Position numbers and translations under genes: made by a program. From contig JACGCN010000033.1 in the NCBI GenBank assembly GCA_014905825.1, positions 310,001 to 374,000 of the forward strand: a stretch of DNA of 64,000 nucleotides. The letters are read 5' to 3'. The notes beneath the pieces were generated by a model. The model saw nothing but the letters and a program-made list of their open reading frames with translations, did no database searches and was not told the DNA's origin. Within the stretch, counting starts at the first letter, position 1, and every line of letters starts with the position of its first letter. The DNA comes from Lyophyllum atratum (lineage: Eukaryota; Basidiomycota; Agaricomycetes; Agaricales; Lyophyllaceae). Shown here piece by piece: positions 10,446 to 20,655 of this stretch.

Positions 10446-11686
10446 TTACATACGTGCCAAGCGTTCGATGGCATTCGTAATACAATGTAGAGTAGGGGCA
10501 GCATCGTGTAAGAAGAGAGATAAAATGGAGTCGACTTTTCTCCAGTAACGTAAAAAGGCCTTTGATGTCCAACGGCCGAGTTTCATCACTACCCAAGGGT
10601 CCGTACCTGAAAGAAGTAAGAAAGTTGCACCGCCGATGCGGAAGCCATGTCCCTGAATCTTGTCGAGACCAGCAGCGGCCCAGACTTCGTTACATCGACG
10701 CATGAAGGCAGACTGTGTTAAGGGTAACCATCCCGTGGTGGTCTCGTAGGAGAAAAGTGGGGCGAAGGTGGGAACAGATGCATTAACGGCAAGGTGGTGT
10801 TCGAGGGCGCTCACGGCATCAACGTGGTCGGAGGTTTTGAAGGAACGAATCCAATCGCCGCGATGCTTTAGTGTTTTGAATATGGGATTTTGAACTTGAG
10901 AAATGAACGACCATCCAATGCAACACCACGTTCCATCGGGCATCCGCGAGAGACATGGTAGGTAGGCTTAAAGACTGAGCGAGATTTGATGAGAAGTTCA
11001 CCGAGGCGGCAGCAATCACGAAAAGCGGTAGTTGCGACGGCCCAAACCGCGGCATCACGAGTGTTGGAAAGATCGAGACGGGCGCGTAAAATGGACATGT
11101 GTTCATATGTGACAGCGTCGCGAGGAGGCGAGTGTGATGATGTAGGAGTCAAGTTTTCAACACCTGCTTTGGTCCGTTTGAGAATTTTTCCACCCAACCA
11201 GGGAGCGCCATGGTACGAGTGCCACATCTCCAAACCAGCCAGCCACGACGCAACAGTACCGCCTGCACGCCGTCCACCACCCATCTCGGAAATAAATAAA
11301 GCTAAAGTCGCTTCGCTAGCCGGCATGCGTAAAGATTCGGGAACGTGATGCCTGTCGCAAAACTCTGTAAAGCGGAGAAGGCCAGCACCGTAGTTGCGAC
11401 GTGTATCTGAAGTAACGGATGCGGAAAGGACATCATGCCATTTGTCAATAGTAGGTTGTGGGAAATAACGAGATAAGTCGGAATTCATGTTGATTGAGTA
11501 GGGTGTTTGCCAGGCGGCAATGCGATTTTGGGCGCGGACAGGAGGGCGGAGAGATGATGGAAGTGCAATCGAGGAAGATAGGGAAGAATAAAGTGGACGC
11601 GCTGGCCGCGACGAAGGAAGATGTTTGCCTTCACCAGAACGAACCGGGTCAGTGTTTGCTGACATGTGCCATGCTAAGCGATACAT
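10446..11686 (-). pseudogene. Ngaro tyrosine recombinase, one-base frameshift
   Basis: This recombinase would insert the circular DNA copy into the genome. The first frame (11686 down to about 10875) has an N-terminal core-binding region and box I (AFRDCCRLGELL) with the first catalytic Arg. It stops soon after KIPYSKH. The second frame resumes as FKTLKHRGDWI and carries box II: GHGFRIGGATFLL with the His-x-x-Arg pair, GRWTSKAF, and the nucleophile Tyr in RYWRKV. The break falls in a run of four A's at 10874-10877 (T on the plus strand). A five-A run would give a continuous IPYSKTLKHRG, so a one-base deletion is the simplest reading. The start overlaps the end of the RT gene by 13 nt. All catalytic residues are otherwise present. 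A programmed -1 shift is an alternative but no classic slippery heptamer is evident. Confidence 0.85.
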
Positions 11687-13606
11687 TGGACGATGAAATG
11701 GCGGAGCTCGTCAGGGAGCTCGAAAGGAACATTTAAAGGAGTCAACGAGGGATCGAAAACGCCGCGAGAAATCGAATCGGCTCGGTTATCCTCAGAACGA
11801 ACATGAATCGGGGTGAGGGAGAGATTGGACGGGATCAAGAGAGAAGTTATTCGGCGGATAGAAGCATTGCGTTGGGTATTGCGTGAACGGCCCTTTTTGT
11901 ATGCAGCAATGACAGCTGTGTTATCACCGTGAATTAAGAGGTTGACGTCATGAACCGTAGATTGAGAAGTGGCCCACATAACCGCGAGTTCGACAGCGAT
12001 GGCCTCAGCCCATCCAATGTCACGTCCGGAAGTGGCCCAACTGGAAAGAAGTTTCCACGCCGCAAAACGTCGGCCAACGACGAGACCAATTCCCCACGAA
12101 GTAGACGCGTCAACCCAAATGTCGAGGTCAATGGTCTGCCGAGGAGACAGGGAGCGAGAAGCGTGGGGGATGGCGAAAGAGTCTTTCCACCAAATGAGAT
12201 CATTGCGAACTGAGGAGTTCAAATACAATGTGGTCCATTTGTTCTTGAATGCGGCAATGAGATGGGACAAGGAAGGCAGGAAGGAGCGGCCATCACGGTA
12301 GACGAAGGACGCATGCTGGAGAGTGCCATGGATAGACGCAACTTCTTTGTAATGAAGTTTCTGTGACCGGTCTTTGTGGCGTTCAAGAAAGGAGGAAACT
12401 TTGTTGAAATATTTGAGTCGTTTCTTTTCCGTAAGGCCAACCCGTTTATGCTCAATATCCCAAAGAAAACCAACATACTCAGTGACAGTGGCAAAGTCGT
12501 GACCCTTCTCCGATAAAGCATGCCACTGGATGCCGAGAGGGTTTGTGATGGATAGGATAGTGTCAAGATCAAAATCATAAGAATATTGAGGGGAGTTGTC
12601 GGTAGCGTAAGAAATGGATGAAGGTGTGCGAAAGATGTTGAAATCATCCACCCATTTGAAGACGTGTAGAATCTCGTGGAAGTGGAGGACATCAACGGTA
12701 GTGTCAGCAACGGAGCCTTGAATCAGGCCTGCGGTAGACATGCCGAAAGGATTATTATGTTCTGCGACAATCTTCCCCCGCCAATGCACAGGCACGAAAC
12801 ATTTATGAGCCGGCGCGATGGGAGAATTACGATAAGCCTTGACGATGTCCAGACTAGCGGCCTGAGTTCCTGGCGGCGCCGACGCAATCTATCCAAGCGA
12901 TGAGTTCAAGGTTGCATAATAAGAAAAAGGAGAGTCGTTCAAATGATCCAAATAGTTGGATTCATAATCATTATCGTCGTACTCAGGTACAACGAAAACA
13001 AAGTCACCGCACGCACAAGACGTACACAGGTACGACGACAATACAGGGGTACACATATACACATGTGTATCCGAGACAGAAAACACACAGGGGTGAACGG
13101 GCTCTCCACAGGAAGAGAATCAAGCTTACGAAGTCAGCAATGTGTACACAGGAATGCCACATAATGGTCATATCATGGGCGTCGAGCCAACCGTTGGTGG
13201 ATTCTTTGTGTTCATCAACCGCGGAGAAGTTACGGATCATACGCCATTTACCAGAACCAGGTTCTTTTTCAATGAGCCCGAGGGGTGCCGTGCGAAAGTG
13301 ACCTTGGAAGAGATAGGATGCTTCAGGAATCGTGTATGGTCCCGACATCCGCCCAGCGTCAATTTCCTCAGCAATAAAAATGTCAATTAACGAAGGATGG
13401 AGTGAAGCAGATGGCATGTTCGGGGGGATAAAAGTGCGATCGAGAGGTGGTGGATTACCAATAGGGGAACCATGAAGCAAGTCGTGAACGAGATTAGGAT
13501 ACTTTTCGGTTAGATTACAGCGACGGAGAGCGAGTTGCCAAGCTGAAGGAACATATGTGGTTGTGATTTTCTCGCGCTCAATTTCTAGTGCATGACGTCG
13601 CTCCAT
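11674..13606 (-). CDS. Ngaro reverse transcriptase-RNase H, with intron
   Basis: The polyprotein copies element RNA into DNA and removes the RNA strand. Exons are 13606-13130 and 12888-11674, total 1692 nt (563 aa). The 241-bp gap between them starts GTAAGC and ends TAG, and joins HIADF to IASAPPGTQAASLDIVKAY in phase 0. The RT domain shows KEPGSGKWRMIRNFSAVDEH, SLDIVKAYRNSPIAP, FGMSTAGLIQGSVAD, the catalytic box FKWVDDFNIF, and thumb motifs. RNase H shows WVDASTSWGIGLV (first Asp), AEAIAVELAVMWA (Glu), LLIHGDNTAVIAAY (Asp) and HVRSEDNRADSISRG. The start overlaps the end of gag by 29 nt in another frame and was chosen as the first Met after it. It overlaps the recombinase start at the other end, so the three genes are packed head to tail. 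Confidence 0.85.
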
Positions 13607-14750
13607 GGTGAGTGTCTCCGCACAAGGAGCAGATGTGGAGGGCGTGTCGATCACCATTTGATGAAGAACAGATCCCCAAGTTGAAACGGATGCAGACGGG
13701 CTGTTTGTCGGAGAGGCGATTGATGTATTTGCCGCGGGTGAAGATGACGAAAGAGCAGCCTTGTCTGCTTGGCACATTTGCCGCACACGTGGCTGCTTGG
13801 TGACCGTCCTTTGCTCCGCAGCGGAGACACAAGGGAGGGTAGGAGGAAGAGGTCGCCATGGTCTGTGCGCGAAAGGAAGTGGAGCGGCCAGGATGTGAAA
13901 CCTCGTAAGGTTTATACCGCACGGAAGGATGGCTTTCGCGATTATTGATTGTTTTTGCATCCTGTAATTGAGAAAGATACTTGGAATCGGTCGGGTCAAT
14001 GATGTAGGGTTGAGTGAAAAAGCGGGCGCGTATGTCACGATCGAATGAGCGGTAGGCTGCGAAGAAGTAGGTGAAAAATTTGTCTGATAGCATGGAATCG
14101 TAATGGGTATAGAACCCGGCTTGGATTTGACTTCCAGCGATGACGGAGATGAAGTTGAGGAACGCATTGTAGGCAACGGTCCATTGATCTTGTCGTAATT
14201 CACCTTCATCCGGAAACTCCGTAACGTCGAGGATTCGAGTATTGGCATTCGAGCCGGTCCCCAGTTTGACGTATTTGATGTTGACACCATAACGAATACG
14301 TTCCAAGATTTCCGGAAGGAATAAGGAAAGTGGAGGGGAACGTCCGCATTTGACCAAAATACGGATTGCTTCCGGAATGGACTTATCCTTTCCGACATTA
14401 CCACTGGTCTTGGCCTTTTCGTCAGGAAGGAGTAAGTCGGTAGAATTACCGTTCTCGGCCAAGTTCCCTTCGGAAGGCATGGTACTAGATCCTTCCCCTG
14501 AGGCTGGCTCACCGACGAGGTAAGGGCCAAACAAATCTTCTTCATCATCAGAGACATCTTCTTCTCCAGTTACCCTACGAACACGACGTATTTCGTTCCT
14601 TTTCTTTCTGGCTGCGTCGAGAGTTTCAAGTTGAGAGCGATGTAAACAAATTAAGGCAGGTCGGACTGCGGGATTTTGATTGTTGCCCTCGGAAGTGATG
14701 AAAGAACTGTTCCTTCCAATAACCGGCTCGTTATTCGCAGAATGCGACAT
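13578..14750 (-). CDS. Ngaro gag-like nucleocapsid protein
   Basis: This 390-aa reading frame is the first gene of the retrotransposon and takes the gag position. The N-terminal third is polar with an acidic patch (VSDDEEDLFGPY). The middle is helical and Tyr/Phe rich, consistent with a capsid-like core. The C-terminus has clustered Cys/His motifs (LCLRCGAKDGHQAATC, VCIRFNLGICSSSNGDRHA, CSLCGDTHHGATSC) that resemble nucleic-acid-binding zinc knuckles, including a Cx2Cx4Hx4C form. The ATG at 14750 lies 11 bp inside the left B repeat boundary. The stop overlaps the RT start. No frameshift is seen. Confidence 0.8.
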   Translation of the reverse strand: MSHSANNEPVIGRNSSFITSEGNNQNPAVRPALICLHRSQLETLDAARKKRNEIRRVRRVTGEEDVSDDEEDLFGPYLVGEPASGEGSSTMPSEGNLAENGNSTDLLLPDEKAKTSGNVGKDKSIPEAIRILVKCGRSPPLSLFLPEILERIRYGVNIKYVKLGTGSNANTRILDVTEFPDEGELRQDQWTVAYNAFLNFISVIAGSQIQAGFYTHYDSMLSDKFFTYFFAAYRSFDRDIRARFFTQPYIIDPTDSKYLSQLQDAKTINNRESHPSVRYKPYEVSHPGRSTSFRAQTMATSSSYPPLCLRCGAKDGHQAATCAANVPSRQGCSFVIFTRGKYINRLSDKQPVCIRFNLGICSSSNGDRHALHICSLCGDTHHGATSCTRN

Positions 14751-14760
14751 GAAATCTTAT

Positions 14761-14894
14761 TCGCGAAAAAGTTCGTGCTGGCAAAGCGAGGGCAAGAGAT
14801 GAACCTCAAAAGTCTCAGAACCGTCTCAACATCAGCCCTCGCTTTGTCAGCTTTTCTGAGCCTCACTCGCAAGCTCCTTGTGGCTCAATATCCA
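14761..14894 (-). repeat. Ngaro split repeat B, outer copy
   Basis: This second 134-bp B unit marks the element end beside the P450 gene. It appears identical to 10122-10255. Confidence 0.9.
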
Positions 14895-15129
14895 TGACGT
14901 TGACATTGGGCGAAGTCGGCGACGTCCATTACACGAAACTGCCTGCTACAGCTCGTGCAAGCAAGCTCGTTATCCACGCATGCATGCGCCGATATTCGGC
15001 CTTCAGCTTCAACGTTCAACTTCTGTCCGTGGCTGGTTTTCAACTGGTCCGAGGTCACCGACATCATGTGGGGACGATTTGTGACATTGTCTGTCACTGA
15101 CATTGGTGAGACGGCCATTGACACCGCCT

Positions 15130-17134
15130 ATGATGTTGCTCGACCAGCTTAGTGACAAGCAATATCTCCAGGGATGGGCGATAGGCTCTGCGGTCCTTTT
15201 TGCTGTCTTCTATCGCTGGCCTGGTCGCAAGGTGTGTTTGTTAACCTGTCAAGCATTGACGGGATCTGACGTGGCCCTTCATAGCTTGATCATATTCCTG
15301 CAGTGGGATTCCAGTCACAAATCCTATCCTTCATTGGTGGCTTCGAGTTTATCTTCAATACAAGGAACTTGGTGCAACGTGGATGTGACAAAGTGAGTCG
15401 ACGTCGTCCTCACCTCTAACAGGACTAACGTAGGCACCAAACTCAAAAGTACGGTCACGGGATTTTCAAAGTACCAAATCTGGGGAAATGGCTGGTCGTG
15501 GTGAACGGCAGCAAGTATATTGAGGATATACGGAAAGCGCCGGAGGACGTGCTTTCATTCCATGACTCTGTCGAAGAGGTATGTTTGACGTCCTACTTCA
15601 TGGTTTACGCGGTGTCTTACATCTACCAGCAACTCCAAGTTCCCTATACCCTAGGCGCAAGCGTCAGCCAGGATCCGTACCATATTCCCATAGTCCGCAC
15701 CCTATTGACGCGGAATCTTCCTGCCCTCTTCCCAGCGGTCTATGAAGAAGTCGTGGCTGCATTCAATGACGTTATTTCTCTTCAAGAGAATGGTGCGTCG
15801 CTATCTTCTCTTATTTTCCCGGTGAAGTTGACGAAATCACTTCGAATCAGAATGGAAGAAACTTAAAGTAATGGATACGATGATGCCCATTATCTGTCGA
15901 GCCAGCAATCGCATTTTCGTCGGTGCCCCCTTGTGTCGGTATCTCTATGATTCATTTTTATATCTGTTTTGAAGTTCTCTGATAGGTCGGGAACCCGATT
16001 ACATGGACAACAATATCAAGTTCACAACGACGGTCGTAATGTCTGCGGCTATTCTGAATCTCGTGCCTAGAGTCCTCAGGCCGTATGTCGGTCCGTGCTA
16101 GAACATTTACACGACACTGATTTGTTCTTCCAGCTTTGCCAATTACTTCCTCACCAGTGTTTCCACCAGCATTGATCGATCGGCCAAGCATCTCAAACCA
16201 TTGATTGACGAACGCCGACAAAATTTGGATGAATACGGAAAGGAATACCCAGGGAAACCGGTACAAGAACTTTTCTTCGTTTCAGCTTCCTCGGAAACCA
16301 ACTAATATACGTTGCACTCAGAACGACATGCTGAGCTGGCTCATGGACGAAGCCAAGGGCGAAGAAGCGACCCTACGCAGCCTAACGCGCAGGATACTCA
16401 CCGTTAACTTTGCTGCGATCCACACGTCAACCATGGTCAGCTACCTTGCATCGCGTCGACAAGCTGAACGTTGATCCTTTGCACAGACCTTTTCACATGC
16501 GTTGCTATACCTGGCGGCGTATCCGGAATATATCCAGCCCATGCGAGAGGAAGTTCAACAAATTATAGATCAAGAAGGTTGGACCCACGATGCGCTCAAC
16601 CAAATGGTCAAAGTGGATAGTTTCCTCAAGGAGAGCCAGCGGCTCAACTCGCTCGGATGCCGTACGCCGTCTCCTCTCCTATGACTCCGCTATTCTCACC
16701 CATCATCTCTCCCATAAGTCATGATGGAACGTTACGCCCGCACACCCTTCACCTTCTCCGACGGCACGTACATTCCCAAGGGCACCGTCATCGCCGTCGC
16801 CGCTGACGCCACGCACCGCGACGACACGAACTACGAAGACCCACAAACCTTCAACCCCTTCCGCTTCGTCGACAAGACGAAGAAGGAGAATGCAGGCCGC
16901 AAGGTCGATATGGTCTCCGTGCGTTCCGACTTCGTCGCCTTCGGTCACGGACGCCATGCTTGCCCCGGGCGCTTCTTCGCTGCGAACGAGCTGAAGATCA
17001 TGATGGCGCATCTTGTCATGACGTATGACGTGAAGCTGGAGGGGGATGGTGGGCGCCCGGAGAATATGTGGTTCGTGACGGCGTGCATTCCGAATATGAA
17101 GGCTGAGGTTTTGTTTCGCAAACGAGTCGAGTAG
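15130..17134 (+). CDS. cytochrome P450 monooxygenase
   Basis: This is an ER-anchored heme monooxygenase; the substrate is unknown. Exons are 15130-15231, 15285-15392, 15450-15578, 15630-15792, 15851-15934, 15986-16082, 16134-16260, 16322-16435, 16487-16661 and 16719-17134, total 1515 nt (504 aa), a normal P450 length. Residues about 10-28 form the N-terminal membrane helix ([17 protein letters not shown]). The I-helix region reads [10 protein letters not shown] rather than the common AGxDT form. The K-helix ExxR is KESQRLNS. The heme loop is [13 protein letters not shown] with the thiolate Cys. The NFAAIHT and HACPGRFFA style is common in fungal P450s of secondary metabolism, including ent-kaurene-oxidase-like families. 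The Ngaro element ends 235 bp upstream, so its promoter region has been altered. An upstream in-frame ATG at 15103 exists; 15130 was preferred because it gives a typical short lumenal start. Confidence 0.9.
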
Positions 17135-17222
17135 GTATACCGCGTACGATATTTGTGCTTTCTGTACCACCATGTAACCGAGTATACGGAGGGAGAAAAG
17201 GCAACTCGGGTTGTGAGATATC

Positions 17223-17296
17223 GGCCGACTAGCTCAGCTGGTTAGAGCGTCGTGCTAATAACGCGAAGGTCTTGGGTTCGATCCCCACGTTGGCCA
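17223..17296 (+). tRNA. tRNA-Ile (AAT)
   Basis: The 74-nt cloverleaf has acceptor arms GGCCGAC and GTTGGCC with discriminator A, D-arm GCTC/GAGC, anticodon loop CTAATAA (anticodon AAT) and T-loop TTCGATC. There is no intron. Identical copies on the other strand lie at 20466-20539 and 28019-28092. Confidence 0.95.
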
Positions 17297-17389
17297 ATAG
17301 TGAGCGTCCTCGAGGCGGCAAACTGTTTTACTTCATCCCTATAAGCCCCAAGGCCAAGTGGGTTGCATTTTTCTAGTGCGTGTTGAGTT

Positions 17390-18221
17390 TAAGGCTCCAA
17401 CCGTACTATCTATTTACCATATATATACAGTAGATACCGTATATGTTTACGTATATGTATAGGCCTGCTTCGAAAAATTGTCCTATACAGTAGATATACA
17501 GTATAGTATATGATTATACTGTTAATTTTTCCCCTACAGAAATCAGTGACTTTCCTGTGGCCTAGATTGATGTCGCAGTGATAGGTCGCAAACGAGGAGG
17601 TGAAAGAGAATGACGATAGAATGAGGGGCGTTTCTGGACGAGGCGTAATCAAAAACACCTCTCGGATCGGGCTTGGCCTATTTTTAGATCGTCCACTTCA
17701 AAATTGTAACGCGTTCTGCGCGTCCTTATGTCATATCTCAGTACTCAGTGACAAGTCTCATTGTTTGTGAGTAGAGCTTCAGGTTTCTTTCTAGACTGTC
17801 AGGTCAGACACCGGACAATGCAGGGAATATGTCCCTTCCAGATTCAAGCAATTCTCAACTTATCATATGTCCAGGTTGATGGGAGACTGGTCGTCTACCG
17901 CATAGCAATTTGATGCTTCAAAATTTGAGGTAGCTTTGTAATCTCTACCTCCATCCTCCCCCCATCGCGGATCTCAGGAGCTCCTTGAAGGCCGAGACAA
18001 TCAGTCAAGCTCCCGTTGTCGAAGGTATGGATTCGGTCGGCGTTATTTGATGTTAACGAGCCTCACCAGTTCCGCTCAAAAAGCACGGCTCGATTTGACC
18101 CTATAACAACTGTCTACATCATACCGTATAACCATATATATACTGTAAATACACACTATAAAACTGTATCTGTATATCTACCCCCTCCGCCGTATACGGA
18201 TACAGTACGGTTGGAGCCTTA
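17390..18221. mobile_element. non-autonomous hAT-like element, 832 bp
   Basis: Perfect 18-bp terminal inverted repeats (TAAGGCTCCAACCGTACT, at 17390-17407 and 18204-18221) are flanked by an exact 8-bp direct duplication, GTTGAGTT, at 17382-17389 and 18222-18229. An 8-bp target duplication with short terminal repeats is the hAT signature. The interior has no transposase-like frame. Both ends contain TATA-rich sub-terminal tracts with repeated ACAGTA or its complement. It sits about 95 bp downstream of tRNA-Ile. Confidence 0.8.
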
Positions 18222-18229
18222 GTTGAGTT

Positions 18230-18871
18230 TTGACTAAGACTTGGAAATTCGGAATTAGGAAGACTAGGGAAGACTGCCTTCGAACTTGGCACTGATCAAT
18301 GCATCAAGAGTACTACTCTACATACCTAGTTACAGTACATAAGCCACTACTTGTCAGCCTCAGGCCAGCTTCTTCTTCTTAGGCTTTGGCATAGATCCCA
18401 AGAGGCTTCGCTGACTTCCCTCCTTCACCTTGCCCTTGGTGAGCCTTAGGGTTCGACTCTTGTAAAAACTATTCGCCATGTCCTCCGTCCGCGCGATTTT
18501 GAGCGGTTTCTGCGGCCTGCCAATCGTTCTGGATGGCAGTCTTTCAGAAACGCTGTCCCTTTGGTACAAAGCGAGTTAAGAGAACAACCCTTCTAGGACT
18601 GCTCATTACAGACTCAGTACGTCTCGTGCTATGCTGATGATGCTCTATTTCGGCTGTAGACGCGTATAATGGAACGGGAGAAGTTCTGCCTTGACAGGCG
18701 GCGCTGGCAGCGAACACGACCCGAACAACCACCACAATGCTATATGTACACTTGACTATACCTTCAAGAAGATCAGGCCTCTCCTCAGTCACTCTTAGCC
18801 CAGAATGCTAAGGTTCTCCTTAACCAGTAAGGATGCGTTCGTCGAGCAATGATGGTCCCACCTGCTGATTG
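18230..18871. other. intergenic, possible gene remnant on minus strand
   Basis: A 69-codon minus-strand frame at 18360-18569 ends in a Lys-rich tail (SMPKPKKKKLA), preceded at 18544-18792 by a frame with a hydrophobic patch. They are not joined by convincing splice sites, and I assign no function. The right end is the promoter of the secreted protein. Confidence 0.25.
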
Positions 18872-20018
18872 ATGTTTTTAGTACTTTTTTGGCTTTTTAT
18901 CGCAACCTATACGACGTTTGTTGAGGCCCTCGACTTCAATGCGTCGAAATGGATTTGGACTCAAGAACGGGACGCGAATGGGTCCGTCCCGCTAGGAGAT
19001 GTTACGTTCCGCAGAGAGTTTACCCCTACCCATTACGACCTTGGCCTTCCTATCACCGCCAACATGCTCATCGCTGCCGACAATACCTACACTCTACTAC
19101 GCGAACGGCGCCAGAGTCGGGACATCGGGCGCTGCTGGTACTGCACAACGGTACTGCATACCCCTGTTGAAGGGATGCAACGTCTTCGCGGTATCAGCCG
19201 AGAACACCTTACCACGAGCTGCCGGCCTTCTCGTAGCCCTCCAAATCAAGTACCCCAATGGCGTGACTGAGACGTTCGTCAGTGACGATCAATGGCGCGC
19301 CGTACCTGGCACTCCAGCCGGCTTCGAGCAGATTGCCTTTGACGACAGTCAATGGCCCGCTGCCTTTATCGAGGGTCGCTATCCGGGCACCGCAGAGACA
19401 TACCCACAGACACCTATGGGAACTCTGCAGATCCCGCCTGAGGGGGAGAGCCCCGAGCTCTCTCTGCAGCCCGGTAGTTGGATCTGGACAAACGAAACCA
19501 GAAACTCCACTGCCTTCGCACCCGTTGGCGCACGTGCCTTTCGCAAGACCGTCCTGCTGCCTCACGGTCAGCGCGCTTCCCAAGCGAAGATTCTCATTGT
19601 CGTAGACGATGGGTACACCCTCTACCTCAACGGTTTGCTAGTGGGGTCCCACACGTCGTCGTGGAAAGCCGCCCAGCGTTACGTAGTCAACTTCCCGCCC
19701 ACGTCCAAAGTCGTCATCGCGGTGTACGCCGTCAACAGCGGCGGTCCAGCCGGGCTCCTCGCATCAGCCCAGCTTGTGACATGGGGCTGCTCCACCGGGT
19801 CTGCCTTTGCCACGGACGCGAGCTGGAAGTACAGCATCGGCACTCCCTTGAGATTTATAGCCCCGGACTTTGATGATTCGGCTTGGCCTGAGGCGCAGGT
19901 CAGGGGAAAGCCTGGGGTTGAGCCTTGGGGTGTAACAACCGTGCCCGCAGCCAACTCTCCCCAGTCTGCGGGTATTCTGGGCGCGCCTACAGCCCTGTTC
20001 GCTAGTGTTGTGGCGTAG
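18872..20018 (+). CDS. secreted two-domain galactose-binding-like protein, one-base frameshift
   Basis: This looks like an extracellular protein with two tandem jelly-roll (galactose-binding-like) modules. Residues 1-19 are a signal peptide (MFLVLFWLFIATYTTFVEA). Module 1 starts FNASKWIWTQ and module 2 starts GSWIWTNETR. The two halves share RxFT/RKT strands, ADNTYTLYANG versus DDGYTLYLNG, AQRY, and FDDSQWPAA versus FDDSAWPEA, so they arose by duplication. The C-terminus ends in a hydrophobic stretch after small residues, suggesting a GPI anchor. There are no introns. The reading frame changes at about 19096-19103 (between TYTL and YANGA), where one extra base is present. The 1147-nt length is one more than a multiple of three. 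Without that base the protein would be about 381 aa. This is either an assembly error or a recent null allele. Confidence 0.75.
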
Positions 20019-20465
20019 GTATATTACTCATGGGTGTACTGCTATAGAGGCCGCAATCATGACGGTCACCTTAATATCATCAGCTTCTCTTTACCTTCGC
20101 TGGCCATACCCTTACTACTTCCCTTACTTTTGATAGTCAGTTCAGAAACATCTGGTCGCGTTTGCTTTCCGTGATTGTACAAGTCCTTAATACGAGTACA
20201 TGGCCAGACCCCTTTCCTTTGATTTCGTGGTTCAAGGCCATTCTTTGATATGTATTAGCTGCAAGTCCTCGTACCTCGTTATCAGTCTTCAACCAGCCAG
20301 GGAGGTTTGGGTATCGTGTAACCAGTTTTCACCGTTTCAGTGTTCACGCAGTTTAAAAATCAATTTTGTACCTGGACAGTGGACTCTGGAGGATACTTAG
20401 GTAGCCACGAGTTGGCAATGTGTATGGTTTCCCCAGGCACAAAAAAGGCGCACTATAGTAGCACA
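20019..20465. other. intergenic, no gene supported
   Basis: This is the 3' flank of the secreted-protein gene and the 3' flank of the minus-strand tRNA. I see nothing else. Confidence 0.5.
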
Positions 20466-20539
20466 TGGCCAACGTGGGGATCGAACCCAAGACCTTCGCG
20501 TTATTAGCACGACGCTCTAACCAGCTGAGCTAGTCGGCC
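20466..20539 (-). tRNA. tRNA-Ile (AAT)
   Basis: This is the same 74-nt sequence as at 17223-17296, on the opposite strand, with anticodon AAT and no intron. Confidence 0.95.
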
Positions 20540-20655
20540 GATGAATCTTGATCTTTGGCAACGTTTATGATACGTCATGAAACTCGTTCAACCAAATCGA
20601 GCCTTCCCATTTCCAAGTCGTCCTTGCCGCACGAGCTCCCAGCCTCCCCACCACC

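Larger units (their letters stand above)
9987..14894 (-). mobile_element. Ngaro-type tyrosine-recombinase retrotransposon (DIRS order), near complete
   Basis: The element is about 4.9 kb and reads on the minus strand. Its order there is B2 repeat, gag, RT/RNase H, tyrosine recombinase, then A2-B1 and A1. Two repeat units are split: A occurs at 9987-10092 and 10257-10362, and B at 10122-10255 and 14761-14894. So one terminal repeat faces a compound repeat, the split-direct-repeat layout that defines Ngaro and PAT-like elements. There are no LTRs and no integrase. The recombinase gene is interrupted by one base, and the RT gene contains a 241-bp intron-like segment. The repeat copies appear identical by eye, which argues for recent insertion. 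The right end lies 235 bp before the ATG of the neighbouring P450 gene. Confidence 0.9.

Noticed and set aside
13004..14557. A 517-aa minus-strand frame overlapping gag
   Set aside because: Most of it is the alternative frame of gag. Only the part after the Met at 13606 is reverse transcriptase, and the end beyond 13130 is intron.
15103..15396. Open frame beginning MVRRPLTPP as a longer P450 start
   Set aside because: The ATG at 15130 in the same frame gives a more typical N-terminus, and the frame runs into an intron at 15232.
17392..18219. Tc1/mariner element with TA duplication
   Set aside because: TA is present at both ends, but the exact 8-bp GTTGAGTT duplication and 18-bp ends that include the TA fit hAT better.
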